Assembly (NCBI GenBank): GCA_013152825.1
Contig: JAADFP010000078.1
Location: forward strand, 1 to 13,242
From: Caldisericota bacterium
Lineage (GTDB): Bacteria; CAIJMQ01; JAADFP01
DNA length: 13,242 bases
Direction: 5' to 3'
Shown here: positions 6,472-12,547 of the stretch, in pieces
Position numbering within the stretch: the first letter of the stretch is position 1
How the letters are laid out: each line of letters opens with the position of its first letter
Program-made: the position numbers and the translations under genes
The notes under the pieces: generated by a model
Databases searched by the model: none
Seen by the model: the letters and a program-made list of their open reading frames with translations, nothing else
Told to the model about the DNA's origin: nothing

Positions 6472-7364
6472 AACTAAGAATATTTCCTCCTTCTGAACCT
6501 TTTGCCAAATACTGGGCAGTAAGTATTGGAGTGTTTGATGGAGTTCATTTAGGACATCAAAAGATAATTCAAAGGTTAAAAGAAATAGGGGAGGAGAAAG
6601 GTTATCATACAGCCGTGCTTACTTTTCCTTATCCTCCCTCCTGGCACATGGGAAGCAGGGAGCTGGTACCGCTTTTGATGTCATCACCGGATAAACTCAA
6701 AATACTCCGCAAAATGGGAGTAGAGTCAGTATTTTACCTTGATTTTCATAAAATAAAAGAAATGTCCCCGGATGATTTTCTCTTCCAGTATCTCCTTCCT
6801 TGCTCAGTAAAGCATATAGTGGTAGGGGAGAATTTTCGTTTTGGTAAAAACAGAAGAGGGGATACGCAACTTCTAAATAAGTTATGTAAAGAGGCGGGAG
6901 TGGGGGTAGATATAATCCCAGCCTTGCGTAAAAAAGGAGAAGTTGTGAGCAGTTCCCGTATACGGGAGCTGGTGAAAAACGGGGAGCTGGCAGAAGCCAG
7001 GGAATTACTGGGACGGCCATTTTTCGTTACCGGGAGGGTCATTGCGGGGAAGGGGGTAGGAAAACAGATAGGATTCCCCACTATAAATTTAAGCTTGAAG
7101 CATTATGTGCTTCCTCAGCCGGGAGTTTATGCCGGCATGGTAAAGGTTAAAAACGAGAGCTTTCCCGCGGCTATAGATTTGAGAAAATTGCGGAAATACT
7201 GGTGTCTGGAAGCACATCTTCTGGGTTTTGCGGGTAACCTTTACAGAAAGAAGGTAGAGGTTAGTATGGAAAAATTTTTAAGGGATAGAGAAAAGACAGA
7301 GGACATAACTAAACTCAAATCTCTTATCAGAAGGGATATAAAAATAGTGGAGGAATTGCTATGA
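6468..7364 (+). CDS. ribF: Bifunctional riboflavin kinase / FAD synthetase
   Basis: RibF phosphorylates riboflavin to FMN and adenylates FMN to FAD. The 298-residue protein has the nucleotidyltransferase half first: SIGVFDGVHLGHQKII (19-34), VVGENFRFGKNRRGD (118-132) and SSSRIRELV (161-169). The kinase half follows: KGVGKQIGFPTINL (195-208), with the PTxN residues that bind Mg-ATP, and LEAHLLGF (247-254), with the putative catalytic Glu248. One oddity is the stretch AAIDLRKLRKYWC (234-246), which stands where relatives usually have NxGxxPT; the Asn, Gly, Pro and Thr positions all differ. I saw no duplication or frame error there, so this looks like divergence. The gene overlaps truB and apbE by 4 bp each. 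Its place just before apbE and rnf suggests FMN supply for protein flavinylation. Confidence 0.95.
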   Translation: MKLRIFPPSEPFAKYWAVSIGVFDGVHLGHQKIIQRLKEIGEEKGYHTAVLTFPYPPSWHMGSRELVPLLMSSPDKLKILRKMGVESVFYLDFHKIKEMSPDDFLFQYLLPCSVKHIVVGENFRFGKNRRGDTQLLNKLCKEAGVGVDIIPALRKKGEVVSSSRIRELVKNGELAEARELLGRPFFVTGRVIAGKGVGKQIGFPTINLSLKHYVLPQPGVYAGMVKVKNESFPAAIDLRKLRKYWCLEAHLLGFAGNLYRKKVEVSMEKFLRDREKTEDITKLKSLIRRDIKIVEELL

Positions 7365-7461
7365 GGATACTGTTCTCTCTTCTCCTTTTAATATTTTCTT
7401 TTTCAACCTTTGCCGGGACACTTTCCGAGCGGTTTCTACTCATGGACACAACAGTGGAGAT

Positions 7462-7471
7462 AAAAAAGTAA
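7462..7471 (+). promoter_or_regulatory. Slippery heptamer A AAA AAG followed by in-frame TAA in apbE
   Basis: In the apbE zero frame the codons are ATA AAA AAG TAA, so A AAA AAG has the exact phase of the dnaX-type -1 frameshift site. A -1 slip continues as GTA AGC AGC into the long downstream apbE frame. GGAG (7456-7459) lies only two bases upstream of the heptamer, closer than typical stimulators, and no strong downstream hairpin was seen. Loss of one A from a seven-A run explains the data equally well. Confidence 0.5.
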
Positions 7472-8186
7472 GCAGCCCGGGAAAAGAAAAGACACTTGCT
7501 CCCATAGTTAAAGATGCACGTGTTTACATGGAGTCTCTGGCCATATTATTAAGTTCTTATAACGAGCGAAGTGAGATTTCCCGCATTAACAATGCTAAAG
7601 CAGGGAGTAAGATCAAGGTCTCTCCGGTGACCGCTCGAGTGATTGAACAGTCTCTTGAGATATCCCGTCTTACCGGAGGAAGTTTTGATATAACTGTTCT
7701 ACCGCTGGTGAAGCTCTGGGGGTTTTTCAAAAAACAGAGAAATACGCCTCCTTCCCCTTCTGACATAGAAAAAACTCTCCCCCAGGTGGGATACTATTAT
7801 CTCCAGGTGCTTCCTTCCGGAGAAGTGGTTAAGTGGCAGGAAGGAGTCCAGATTACCCTGGCAGGTGTTGCCAAAGGGTTTATTGTAGATGAAGGTATCC
7901 GGTTCCTGAAGAAAAGGAAGATAAGAGCTGCTCTGGTAAACGCCGGAGGGGACTTAAGAGCTTACGGGAAAAAGTGGAGAATCGGGGTGCAGGATCCCCG
8001 GGATAGGACGAAAATAGTCGGTGTGATAACCATCAAAGAGGGAGCAGTGGCTACTTCCGGAGACTACGAGAGATTCTGGACTTACCGGGGAAAAAGGTAT
8101 CATCATATCATTGATCCCCGTAGCGGTTACCCCGCAGATTCTGGTATAATATCAGCTACTGTTATTTCTCCTGATTGCCTGCGTGC

Positions 8187-8212
8187 AGATGCTCTGGCTA
8201 GATGCTCTGGCT
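8187..8212 (+). repeat. Exact 13-bp tandem duplication that breaks the apbE 3' end
   Basis: AGATGCTCTGGCT occurs twice, at 8187-8199 and 8200-8212. With one copy the protein reads RADALATALVVKG, the canonical ApbE C-terminal motif. With two it reads RADALARCSGYCTG and stops at 8259. Confidence 0.97.
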
Positions 8213-8364
8213 ACTGCACTGGTAGTAAAAGGGGAGAAAGGTTTTACCTGGTTGAATAAAAAGGAAGGAGCTCTTCTTATGAAGGAAGAAGCGGGAGAAT
8301 TAAAGCTGATTGCCTCTCCTGCCATGAAAAAGTATTTTAAAGAAACAAGCAGATAAAGAAGCAA

Positions 8365-9663
8365 ATGAAGAAACTTTCTTTTCCCGGCGGTGTGCATCCG
8401 GCAGAAGCCAAACTAACCGCTTCGGCCCCTATAGAGAATTTACCCTTACCAGAAAAGGTAGTAATTCCTTTGCAGCAGCATATCGGTGCACCTAATAATC
8501 CCACGGTGAAGAAGGGAGATGAGGTGTTTACCGGTACTCTTATCGGAAAAGGGGATGCTTTCGTCTCCTCTCCTGTATTCTCCAGTGTGACGGGCAAGGT
8601 AGTAGAAATCGGTAATTTTTTCCATCCTGTAACCGGCAAGGGAATAGCTGTAGCGATAGAAAGGAAAGAGGAGGAAGTTCTTGATCCTGCCATAAAGCCT
8701 GTGGAGGATCCGGAGAATGCAGAAAAAGAGGTGCTCCTGGAGACTATTAGAGCTAAAGGAATAGTGGGTATGGGAGGAGCAACTTTCCCTACCCATGTCA
8801 AGCTTTCTCCTCCCCCCTCCAAGCCTATAGATACCCTGATTATAAACGGAGCAGAATGCGAGCCCTACCTAACCTGTGATGATAGGTTGATGATAGAAAG
8901 TGGCCAGGAAATAATAAAAGGGGTAAAGATTATCCAGAAAATTCTTAACCCGGAGAAAACGTTCATTGCCATAGAAGAAAATAAGCCGGAAGCTATATCC
9001 TCCCTGCAGAAACTCCTGGAGGAAAACATGGAGATAGTGGTGGTGAAAACAAAGTATCCTCAGGGAGGGGAAAAGCAGCTCATCAAAGCGATATTAAAGC
9101 GGGATGTGCCTTCTGGCGGGTTGCCATTGGATATTGGGATAGTAGTGCAGAACGTGGGAACCTGTTTTGCCATTTACGAGGCAGTCTACAGGGGAAAGCC
9201 GCTCTACGAAAGAGTGGTTACCGTTACCGGAGAGGTAAATAATCCCAGGAATCTCAGGGTAAGGTTGGGCACGCCGGTTTCTTGCCTTGTAGAGTTCTGC
9301 GGGGGATTAAAAGAGGGAGTAAACCAGGTCATTTTTGGCGGGCCCATGATGGGTATTGCCCAGATATCCCTGGATACTCCTATAATAAAAGGCACTTCTG
9401 GTGTGCTTGCCCTGAAAAGGAAAGAATTCCCTCCCGAATATCCCTGCATAAGATGTGCTCGCTGTGTGGATGTATGTCCCACAAGCATACTTCCCACGCA
9501 ATTGGCAAAAATAGTAAAATTTGAGAAATGGGATCTCTTGGAGGAGTATCATCTCATGGACTGCATAGAATGCGGCTGTTGTGTGTATGTATGTCCTTCC
9601 AATATTCCCATTGTCCAGTACATAAAAGCGGGTAAAGATAAACTACGGAGAATGAAAAAGTGA
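8365..9663 (+). CDS. rnfC: Rnf electron transport complex subunit C
   Basis: RnfC is the peripheral cytoplasmic subunit that links the complex to NAD(H). The 432-residue protein begins with the barrel-sandwich-like N-terminal region (FPGGVHPAEAK, VVIPLQQHIGAPNNPTVKKG). The nucleotide-binding fold follows, with GIVGMGGATFPTHVK (132-146) and INGAECEPYLTCDD (160-173), as in NuoF-like proteins. Two 4Fe-4S motifs close it: CIRCARCVDVCP (Cys361, 364, 367, 371) and CIECGCCVYVCP (Cys400, 403, 406, 410). The length is that of the short RnfC form; the long Ala/Lys-rich tail of some proteobacterial RnfC is absent. The ATG lies eight bases after the restored apbE stop, with a weak AAGAAG ribosome-binding site. 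The 3' end overlaps rnfD by 4 bp. Confidence 0.97.
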   Translation: MKKLSFPGGVHPAEAKLTASAPIENLPLPEKVVIPLQQHIGAPNNPTVKKGDEVFTGTLIGKGDAFVSSPVFSSVTGKVVEIGNFFHPVTGKGIAVAIERKEEEVLDPAIKPVEDPENAEKEVLLETIRAKGIVGMGGATFPTHVKLSPPPSKPIDTLIINGAECEPYLTCDDRLMIESGQEIIKGVKIIQKILNPEKTFIAIEENKPEAISSLQKLLEENMEIVVVKTKYPQGGEKQLIKAILKRDVPSGGLPLDIGIVVQNVGTCFAIYEAVYRGKPLYERVVTVTGEVNNPRNLRVRLGTPVSCLVEFCGGLKEGVNQVIFGGPMMGIAQISLDTPIIKGTSGVLALKRKEFPPEYPCIRCARCVDVCPTSILPTQLAKIVKFEKWDLLEEYHLMDCIECGCCVYVCPSNIPIVQYIKAGKDKLRRMKK

Positions 9664-10616
9664 AATTAGTAGTAACTACCTCTCCCCATATTCGTTCTTC
9701 TCTTTCTTTGCAGAAGGTAATGTATACTGTCATACTCTGTCTTCTTCCTGCCTTATTCTGGGGCATCTATTATTTTCATATAAGAGCGTTGTTTCTCTTG
9801 ATTACTTGTTCCATTTCTACGGTAGTAACAGAAATAATATTTAAAAAAGTGCGGAAAAAGCCTGTTAGCATAGGCGACGGAAGTGCACTTCTTACGGGTG
9901 TACTTCTGGCTATGGTTCTTCCCCCCTATCTGCCTCTCTGGATGGCGGCACTGGGTGGGTTTGTCGCTATTTCTCTGGGAAAGGAAGTATTCGGGGGCTT
10001 GGGCTACAATATTTTCAATCCTGCCCTTTTGGGGAGAGCCTTTCTCATGGCTGCCTTCCCGGTGCAGCTTACCACCTGGGGAATTCCTGCCCGGGCTTCC
10101 TGGACTTCCCTGGATGCCATTACCCGGGCTACCCCTCTGGCTACTACCCTTCCCAAGTTCAGCGGTAATGGGCTTTATCCCCTGCAAAAACTTCTCTTTG
10201 GGCTTCATCCCGGGAGCATGGGGGAAGTATTTTCTATAGGTTTAATTGTAGGTGGTTTGATCCTTATTGCACTCAGGATAGCGGATTTCCGTATACCACT
10301 GGCGGCTTTTCTTACCTTGGTTATCCTTTCGTCTATTTTCTATTTTACAGGGGAGAATTACCCTTCTCCTTCTTTCCACCTTCTGGCAGGAGGATTTCTC
10401 CTGGGAGCATTGTTCATGGCCACTGACCCGGTAACTACCCCCTATACAAAGAAGGGCAGGTGGGTATTTGGCATGGGCATGGGCGCCTTGATAGTCTTTA
10501 TCCGTCTGTTCGGTGGCTATCCAGAGGGGGTAATGTACTCTATATTGATAATGAATGCCTTTACTCCTCTGATAAACCGGCTTACCCGGCCACTTCCCCT
10601 GGGAGGTAAGAAATGA
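9660..10616 (+). CDS. rnfD: Rnf electron transport complex subunit D
   Basis: RnfD is a polytopic membrane subunit that carries covalently bound FMN and takes part in ion-coupled electron transfer. The start is GTG in a GTGA overlap with the rnfC stop; GGAG at 9647-9650 gives nine-base spacing. The 318-residue protein starts LVVTTSPHIRSSLS, typical of RnfD/NqrB, and is strongly hydrophobic with around ten likely TM helices. It has GDGSALLTGVLLAMVLPPYLP, GLGYNIFNPALLGRAFL and the late block MATDPVTTPYTKKGRW. The likely FMN-accepting threonine is Thr158 in LDAITRATPLA; the common form is S/T-G-A-T-P-L, so Arg takes the Gly place here. ApbE encoded just upstream would be the transferase. The end overlaps rnfG in ATGA. 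Confidence 0.97.
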   Translation: MKLVVTTSPHIRSSLSLQKVMYTVILCLLPALFWGIYYFHIRALFLLITCSISTVVTEIIFKKVRKKPVSIGDGSALLTGVLLAMVLPPYLPLWMAALGGFVAISLGKEVFGGLGYNIFNPALLGRAFLMAAFPVQLTTWGIPARASWTSLDAITRATPLATTLPKFSGNGLYPLQKLLFGLHPGSMGEVFSIGLIVGGLILIALRIADFRIPLAAFLTLVILSSIFYFTGENYPSPSFHLLAGGFLLGALFMATDPVTTPYTKKGRWVFGMGMGALIVFIRLFGGYPEGVMYSILIMNAFTPLINRLTRPLPLGGKK

Positions 10617-11164
10617 ATTACCGGGTAAAAATGATTCTTACTCTCCTGGTTGTAGGGGCATTTTCCGGGGGATCCCTTTCCTTTGTGTACAATAAGATGC
10701 TGCCCAAAATAGAAGCTAACCTAAAAAAAGAGATTGAGAATTCGTTGCTTTTATTGGTTCCAGCCGCTTCTTATAAGGAGACGTCTTTCCAGGGGAAAAG
10801 AGTTTTTGTATGCAGGGATAAAGCAGGAGAAGTTGTGGGATATGCAATAATTGGAAAAGGCGGAGGGTTCCAGGGTGAAATCAGCCTGCTTATTGCTCTG
10901 GATAAGGAAGGAAAAAAAATCTTAGGAATAGATATACTGGAATCACAGGAAACACCAGGTTTAGGGGCTAAGATAGATGAGCCTTTTTTTAAAAAACAAT
11001 TTAAAGAGAGAGAAGCAGAAAAATTAGAAGTGATAAAAGGCAAAGCAGAAAAGGAGAACGATATTGAGGCTATTACAGGTGCGACTATATCTTCCCGTGC
11101 AGTAGTGAGTATAGTAAACAATTACGTAGCGATCCTCAAAGAATTTGTGGAGCAGAATAGATGA
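10613..11164 (+). CDS. rnfG: Rnf electron transport complex subunit G
   Basis: RnfG is a single-span membrane protein whose outward-facing FMN-binding domain carries FMN on a threonine. The 183-residue protein has one N-terminal TM helix (about 7-26). The FMN-binding domain includes GYAIIGKGGGFQGEISLLIA (76-95) and the SQETPGLGAKI segment (111-121). The flavinylation motif IEAITGATISSRAVV has acceptor Thr158. A Glu stands where the ApbE target consensus usually has Asp (DxxTGAT), a conservative change. The start ATG overlaps the rnfD stop and has a strong GGAGG (10602-10606) six bases upstream. The stop overlaps rnfE in ATGA. The length is typical of the family. Confidence 0.96.
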   Translation: MNYRVKMILTLLVVGAFSGGSLSFVYNKMLPKIEANLKKEIENSLLLLVPAASYKETSFQGKRVFVCRDKAGEVVGYAIIGKGGGFQGEISLLIALDKEGKKILGIDILESQETPGLGAKIDEPFFKKQFKEREAEKLEVIKGKAEKENDIEAITGATISSRAVVSIVNNYVAILKEFVEQNR

Positions 11165-11757
11165 AATCGTATATAGTATTTATTAAAGGTTTATGGAGGG
11201 AAAACCCGGTATTTCGCCAGATTCTGGGTATGTGTCCCACTCTGGCAGTTACTGGTTATCTTTCCAATGGTATTGCCATGGGGTTGGCAGTGGTATTTGT
11301 ACTTGTAGCTTCTTCTACGGTGATTTCCATCTTCAGACGGCTCATTCCTAAACAGGTGCGTATGCCCACTTTTATTGTTATCATCGCTACTTTTGTGGTG
11401 CTGGTTGATTACTTCTTGCGAGCAAACTATCCCTTCCTGAGCAAGAAGTTGGGCCCCTATGTTCCACTTATCGTGGTGAATTGCATTATCATGGGCAGGC
11501 AAGAAGCTTTCTCCTCCAAGAACCCCGTATGGTTAAGTTTTCTGGATGCTCTGGGAATGGGAATAGGGTTTACCCTGGCTCTCGTAATCCTTTCCACGGT
11601 GAGAGAGATACTGGGGTTTGGTACGCTTTTGGGGCACCCGGTGCTGGGGCAGTGGTTTACTCCCTGGGTAATAATGGCGTTGCCCCCTGGTGCATTCTTA
11701 TCTCTGGGGGTAATACTGGGAATAAATAATACTTTTCAGAAAAAATCTACGAGGTAA
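11161..11757 (+). CDS. rnfE: Rnf electron transport complex subunit E
   Basis: RnfE is an integral membrane subunit of the NqrD/RnfE family that pairs with RnfA in pseudo-twofold symmetry. The 198-residue protein has six likely TM helices. It has the family blocks KGLWRENPVFRQILGMCPTLAVT and VPLIVVNCIIMGRQEAFSSK, then the DALGMGIGFTLAL and STVREILG segments. Cys25 and Cys108 occupy the positions that, with their RnfA partners, ligate the intramembrane iron-sulfur cluster known from Nqr/Rnf structures. The gene overlaps rnfG by 4 bp, with GGAG at 11149-11152 eight bases from the ATG. It ends six bases before rnfA; its last codons contain the rnfA ribosome-binding site (GAGG, 11751-11754). Confidence 0.97.
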   Translation: MKSYIVFIKGLWRENPVFRQILGMCPTLAVTGYLSNGIAMGLAVVFVLVASSTVISIFRRLIPKQVRMPTFIVIIATFVVLVDYFLRANYPFLSKKLGPYVPLIVVNCIIMGRQEAFSSKNPVWLSFLDALGMGIGFTLALVILSTVREILGFGTLLGHPVLGQWFTPWVIMALPPGAFLSLGVILGINNTFQKKSTR

Positions 11758-11763
11758 GCATAT

Positions 11764-12345
11764 ATGGATTTTCTATTAATTTTTCTGGCTGCACTTACCA
11801 CCCAGAATATAGTATTTGCCTATTTTCTGGGTATATGTCCTTATCTGGGAGTTTCGCGCAAGCTTGATACTGCACTGGGTATGGGTATGGCAGTTACCTT
11901 TGTAATGACCATCACGGCTTTGTTCTCCTGGCCTATTTTCTACTTAATTCTTATCCCCAGAAATCTTCCTTATCTTGAGTTACCCGTGTTTATTCTGGTA
12001 ATTGCGAGTTTAGTGCAGTTCCTGGAGATGTATTTCAGGAAAGCTATTCCCCACCTTTATTCTGCGTTGGGGATTTACCTGCCTCTTATAACCACCAATT
12101 GTGCAATTTTGGGAGTAGCTCTCTTTATGGTATTGAAAAAGTACGATTTTATACATTCCCTATTTTACACTTTCTCTACCGGGCTTGGTTTTTCCCTTGC
12201 CTTACTTATCATGGCAGGGATAAGAGAAGATCTGGATTTAGCTCCGGTGCCGAAAAATCTGAAGGGAGCACCTCTGGCTTTGATTATTGCAGGGCTCCTG
12301 GCCCTGGCTTTTATGGGGTTTTCCGGATTGGTGAAGGGAGGATGA
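11764..12345 (+). CDS. rnfA: Rnf electron transport complex subunit A
   Basis: RnfA is the second six-helix membrane subunit, the NqrE homologue. It forms the symmetric core with RnfE and shares its intramembrane iron-sulfur cluster. The 193-residue protein shows TTQNIVFAYFLGICPYLGVSRK (Cys25), PLITTNCAILGVALF (Cys113), TGLGFSLALLIMAGIRE and the ending segment DLAPVPKNLKGAPLALIIAG, all typical of RnfA. GAGG inside the end of rnfE (11751-11754) lies nine bases before the ATG. Unlike the upstream genes, rnfA is followed not by a close gene but by a 202-bp gap. A CTAARGT-type heptad run (reverse orientation) begins three bases after its stop. Confidence 0.97.
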   Translation: MDFLLIFLAALTTQNIVFAYFLGICPYLGVSRKLDTALGMGMAVTFVMTITALFSWPIFYLILIPRNLPYLELPVFILVIASLVQFLEMYFRKAIPHLYSALGIYLPLITTNCAILGVALFMVLKKYDFIHSLFYTFSTGLGFSLALLIMAGIREDLDLAPVPKNLKGAPLALIIAGLLALAFMGFSGLVKGG

Positions 12346-12347
12346 AC

Positions 12348-12382
12348 GTTTTAGACTATAGACTTTAGACCTGAGACTATAG
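12348..12382. repeat. CTAARGT heptad run in reverse orientation (5 units)
   Basis: On the minus strand the units read CTATAGT, CTCAGGT, CTAAAGT, CTATAGT, CTAAAAC. The 14-mer TTAGACCTGAGACT (12365-12378) is the reverse complement of 1418-1431. Relative to its upstream gene it has the same orientation as the run after the glycosyltransferase gene. Confidence 0.85.
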
Positions 12383-12421
12383 AGGGGAGTGGATGGGAGT
12401 AGTAAATAGTGAATTGATATC

Positions 12422-12450
12422 CTGGTTTCCCGGTTTCTTGGTTTCCTGGG
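12422..12450. repeat. GGTTTC octad run
   Basis: Period-8 units CTGGTTTC, CCGGTTTC, TTGGTTTC, then CTGGG. A similar but more decayed pattern lies upstream of the sulfatase gene on the minus strand (about 930-955). Confidence 0.7.
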
Positions 12451-12458
12451 AAAAAGTT

Positions 12459-12487
12459 TTGGGTTTGTCCCGAAGCTCCAATATAAT
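12459..12487 (+). promoter_or_regulatory. Candidate promoter for rnfB
   Basis: TTGGGT (12459-12464) and a perfect TATAAT (12482-12487) are 17 bp apart. This would place the start of transcription near 12494, about 54 bases before the rnfB ATG. The -35 match is only half. Confidence 0.45.
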
Positions 12488-12547
12488 ACCGGGGTCCGGG
12501 ATTCCTTCGGAAAGTTTAGAGTTTTAATAATATTTAGGGTTATTTAG

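Larger units (their letters stand above)
7361..8356 (+). pseudogene. apbE: FAD:protein FMN transferase ApbE, two frame disruptions
   Basis: ApbE moves FMN from FAD to threonines of proteins such as RnfD and RnfG outside the cytoplasmic membrane. The start is clear: ATG overlaps the ribF stop (ATGA), with GGAGG seven bases upstream. A Sec-type signal peptide (MRILFSLLLLIFSFSTFAG, no lipobox Cys) precedes ERFLLMDTTVEIKK, the usual ApbE opening. Translation then meets TAA at 7469, while the rest continues in the -1 frame (VSSPGKEKTLAP..., open to 8259). That part has NERSEISRINNA, GSFDITVLPLVKLWGF, LAGVAKGFIVDEG, VNAGGDLRAYG and HHIIDPRSGYP. A 13-bp tandem duplication (8187-8212) then scrambles the C-terminus after RADALA. 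With one copy it reads ADALATALVVKGEKGF and ends at 8356, eight bases before rnfC. The fully restored protein has 327 residues, normal for ApbE. It may be frameshift-decoded, mutated or misassembled. Confidence 0.92.
12346..12547. other. Repeat-bearing gap that separates rnfB from rnfA
   Basis: No gene is seen. The gap holds a five-unit heptad run directly after rnfA, a three-unit GGTTTC octad run, a possible stem TTTCCC/GGGAAA, a candidate promoter and the rnfB ribosome-binding site (AGGG, 12536-12539, eight bases from the ATG). No convincing intrinsic terminator was found. Confidence 0.7.

Noticed and set aside
6300..6480. FMN riboswitch or other regulator ahead of ribF
   Set aside because: ribF starts inside the truB coding sequence, and no conserved FMN-aptamer pattern is seen.
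7471..7510. Downstream stem-loop stimulating the apbE frameshift
   Set aside because: Only weak 4-bp pairings (AGCA/TGCT, GGGA/TCCC) with long loops were found, so I do not count this as support.
12427..12450. Intrinsic terminator after rnfA (TTTCCC ... GGGAAA)
   Set aside because: The stem is six A/T-rich-ended pairs with a 12-nt loop, is made of octad repeats and lacks a proper T-tract.
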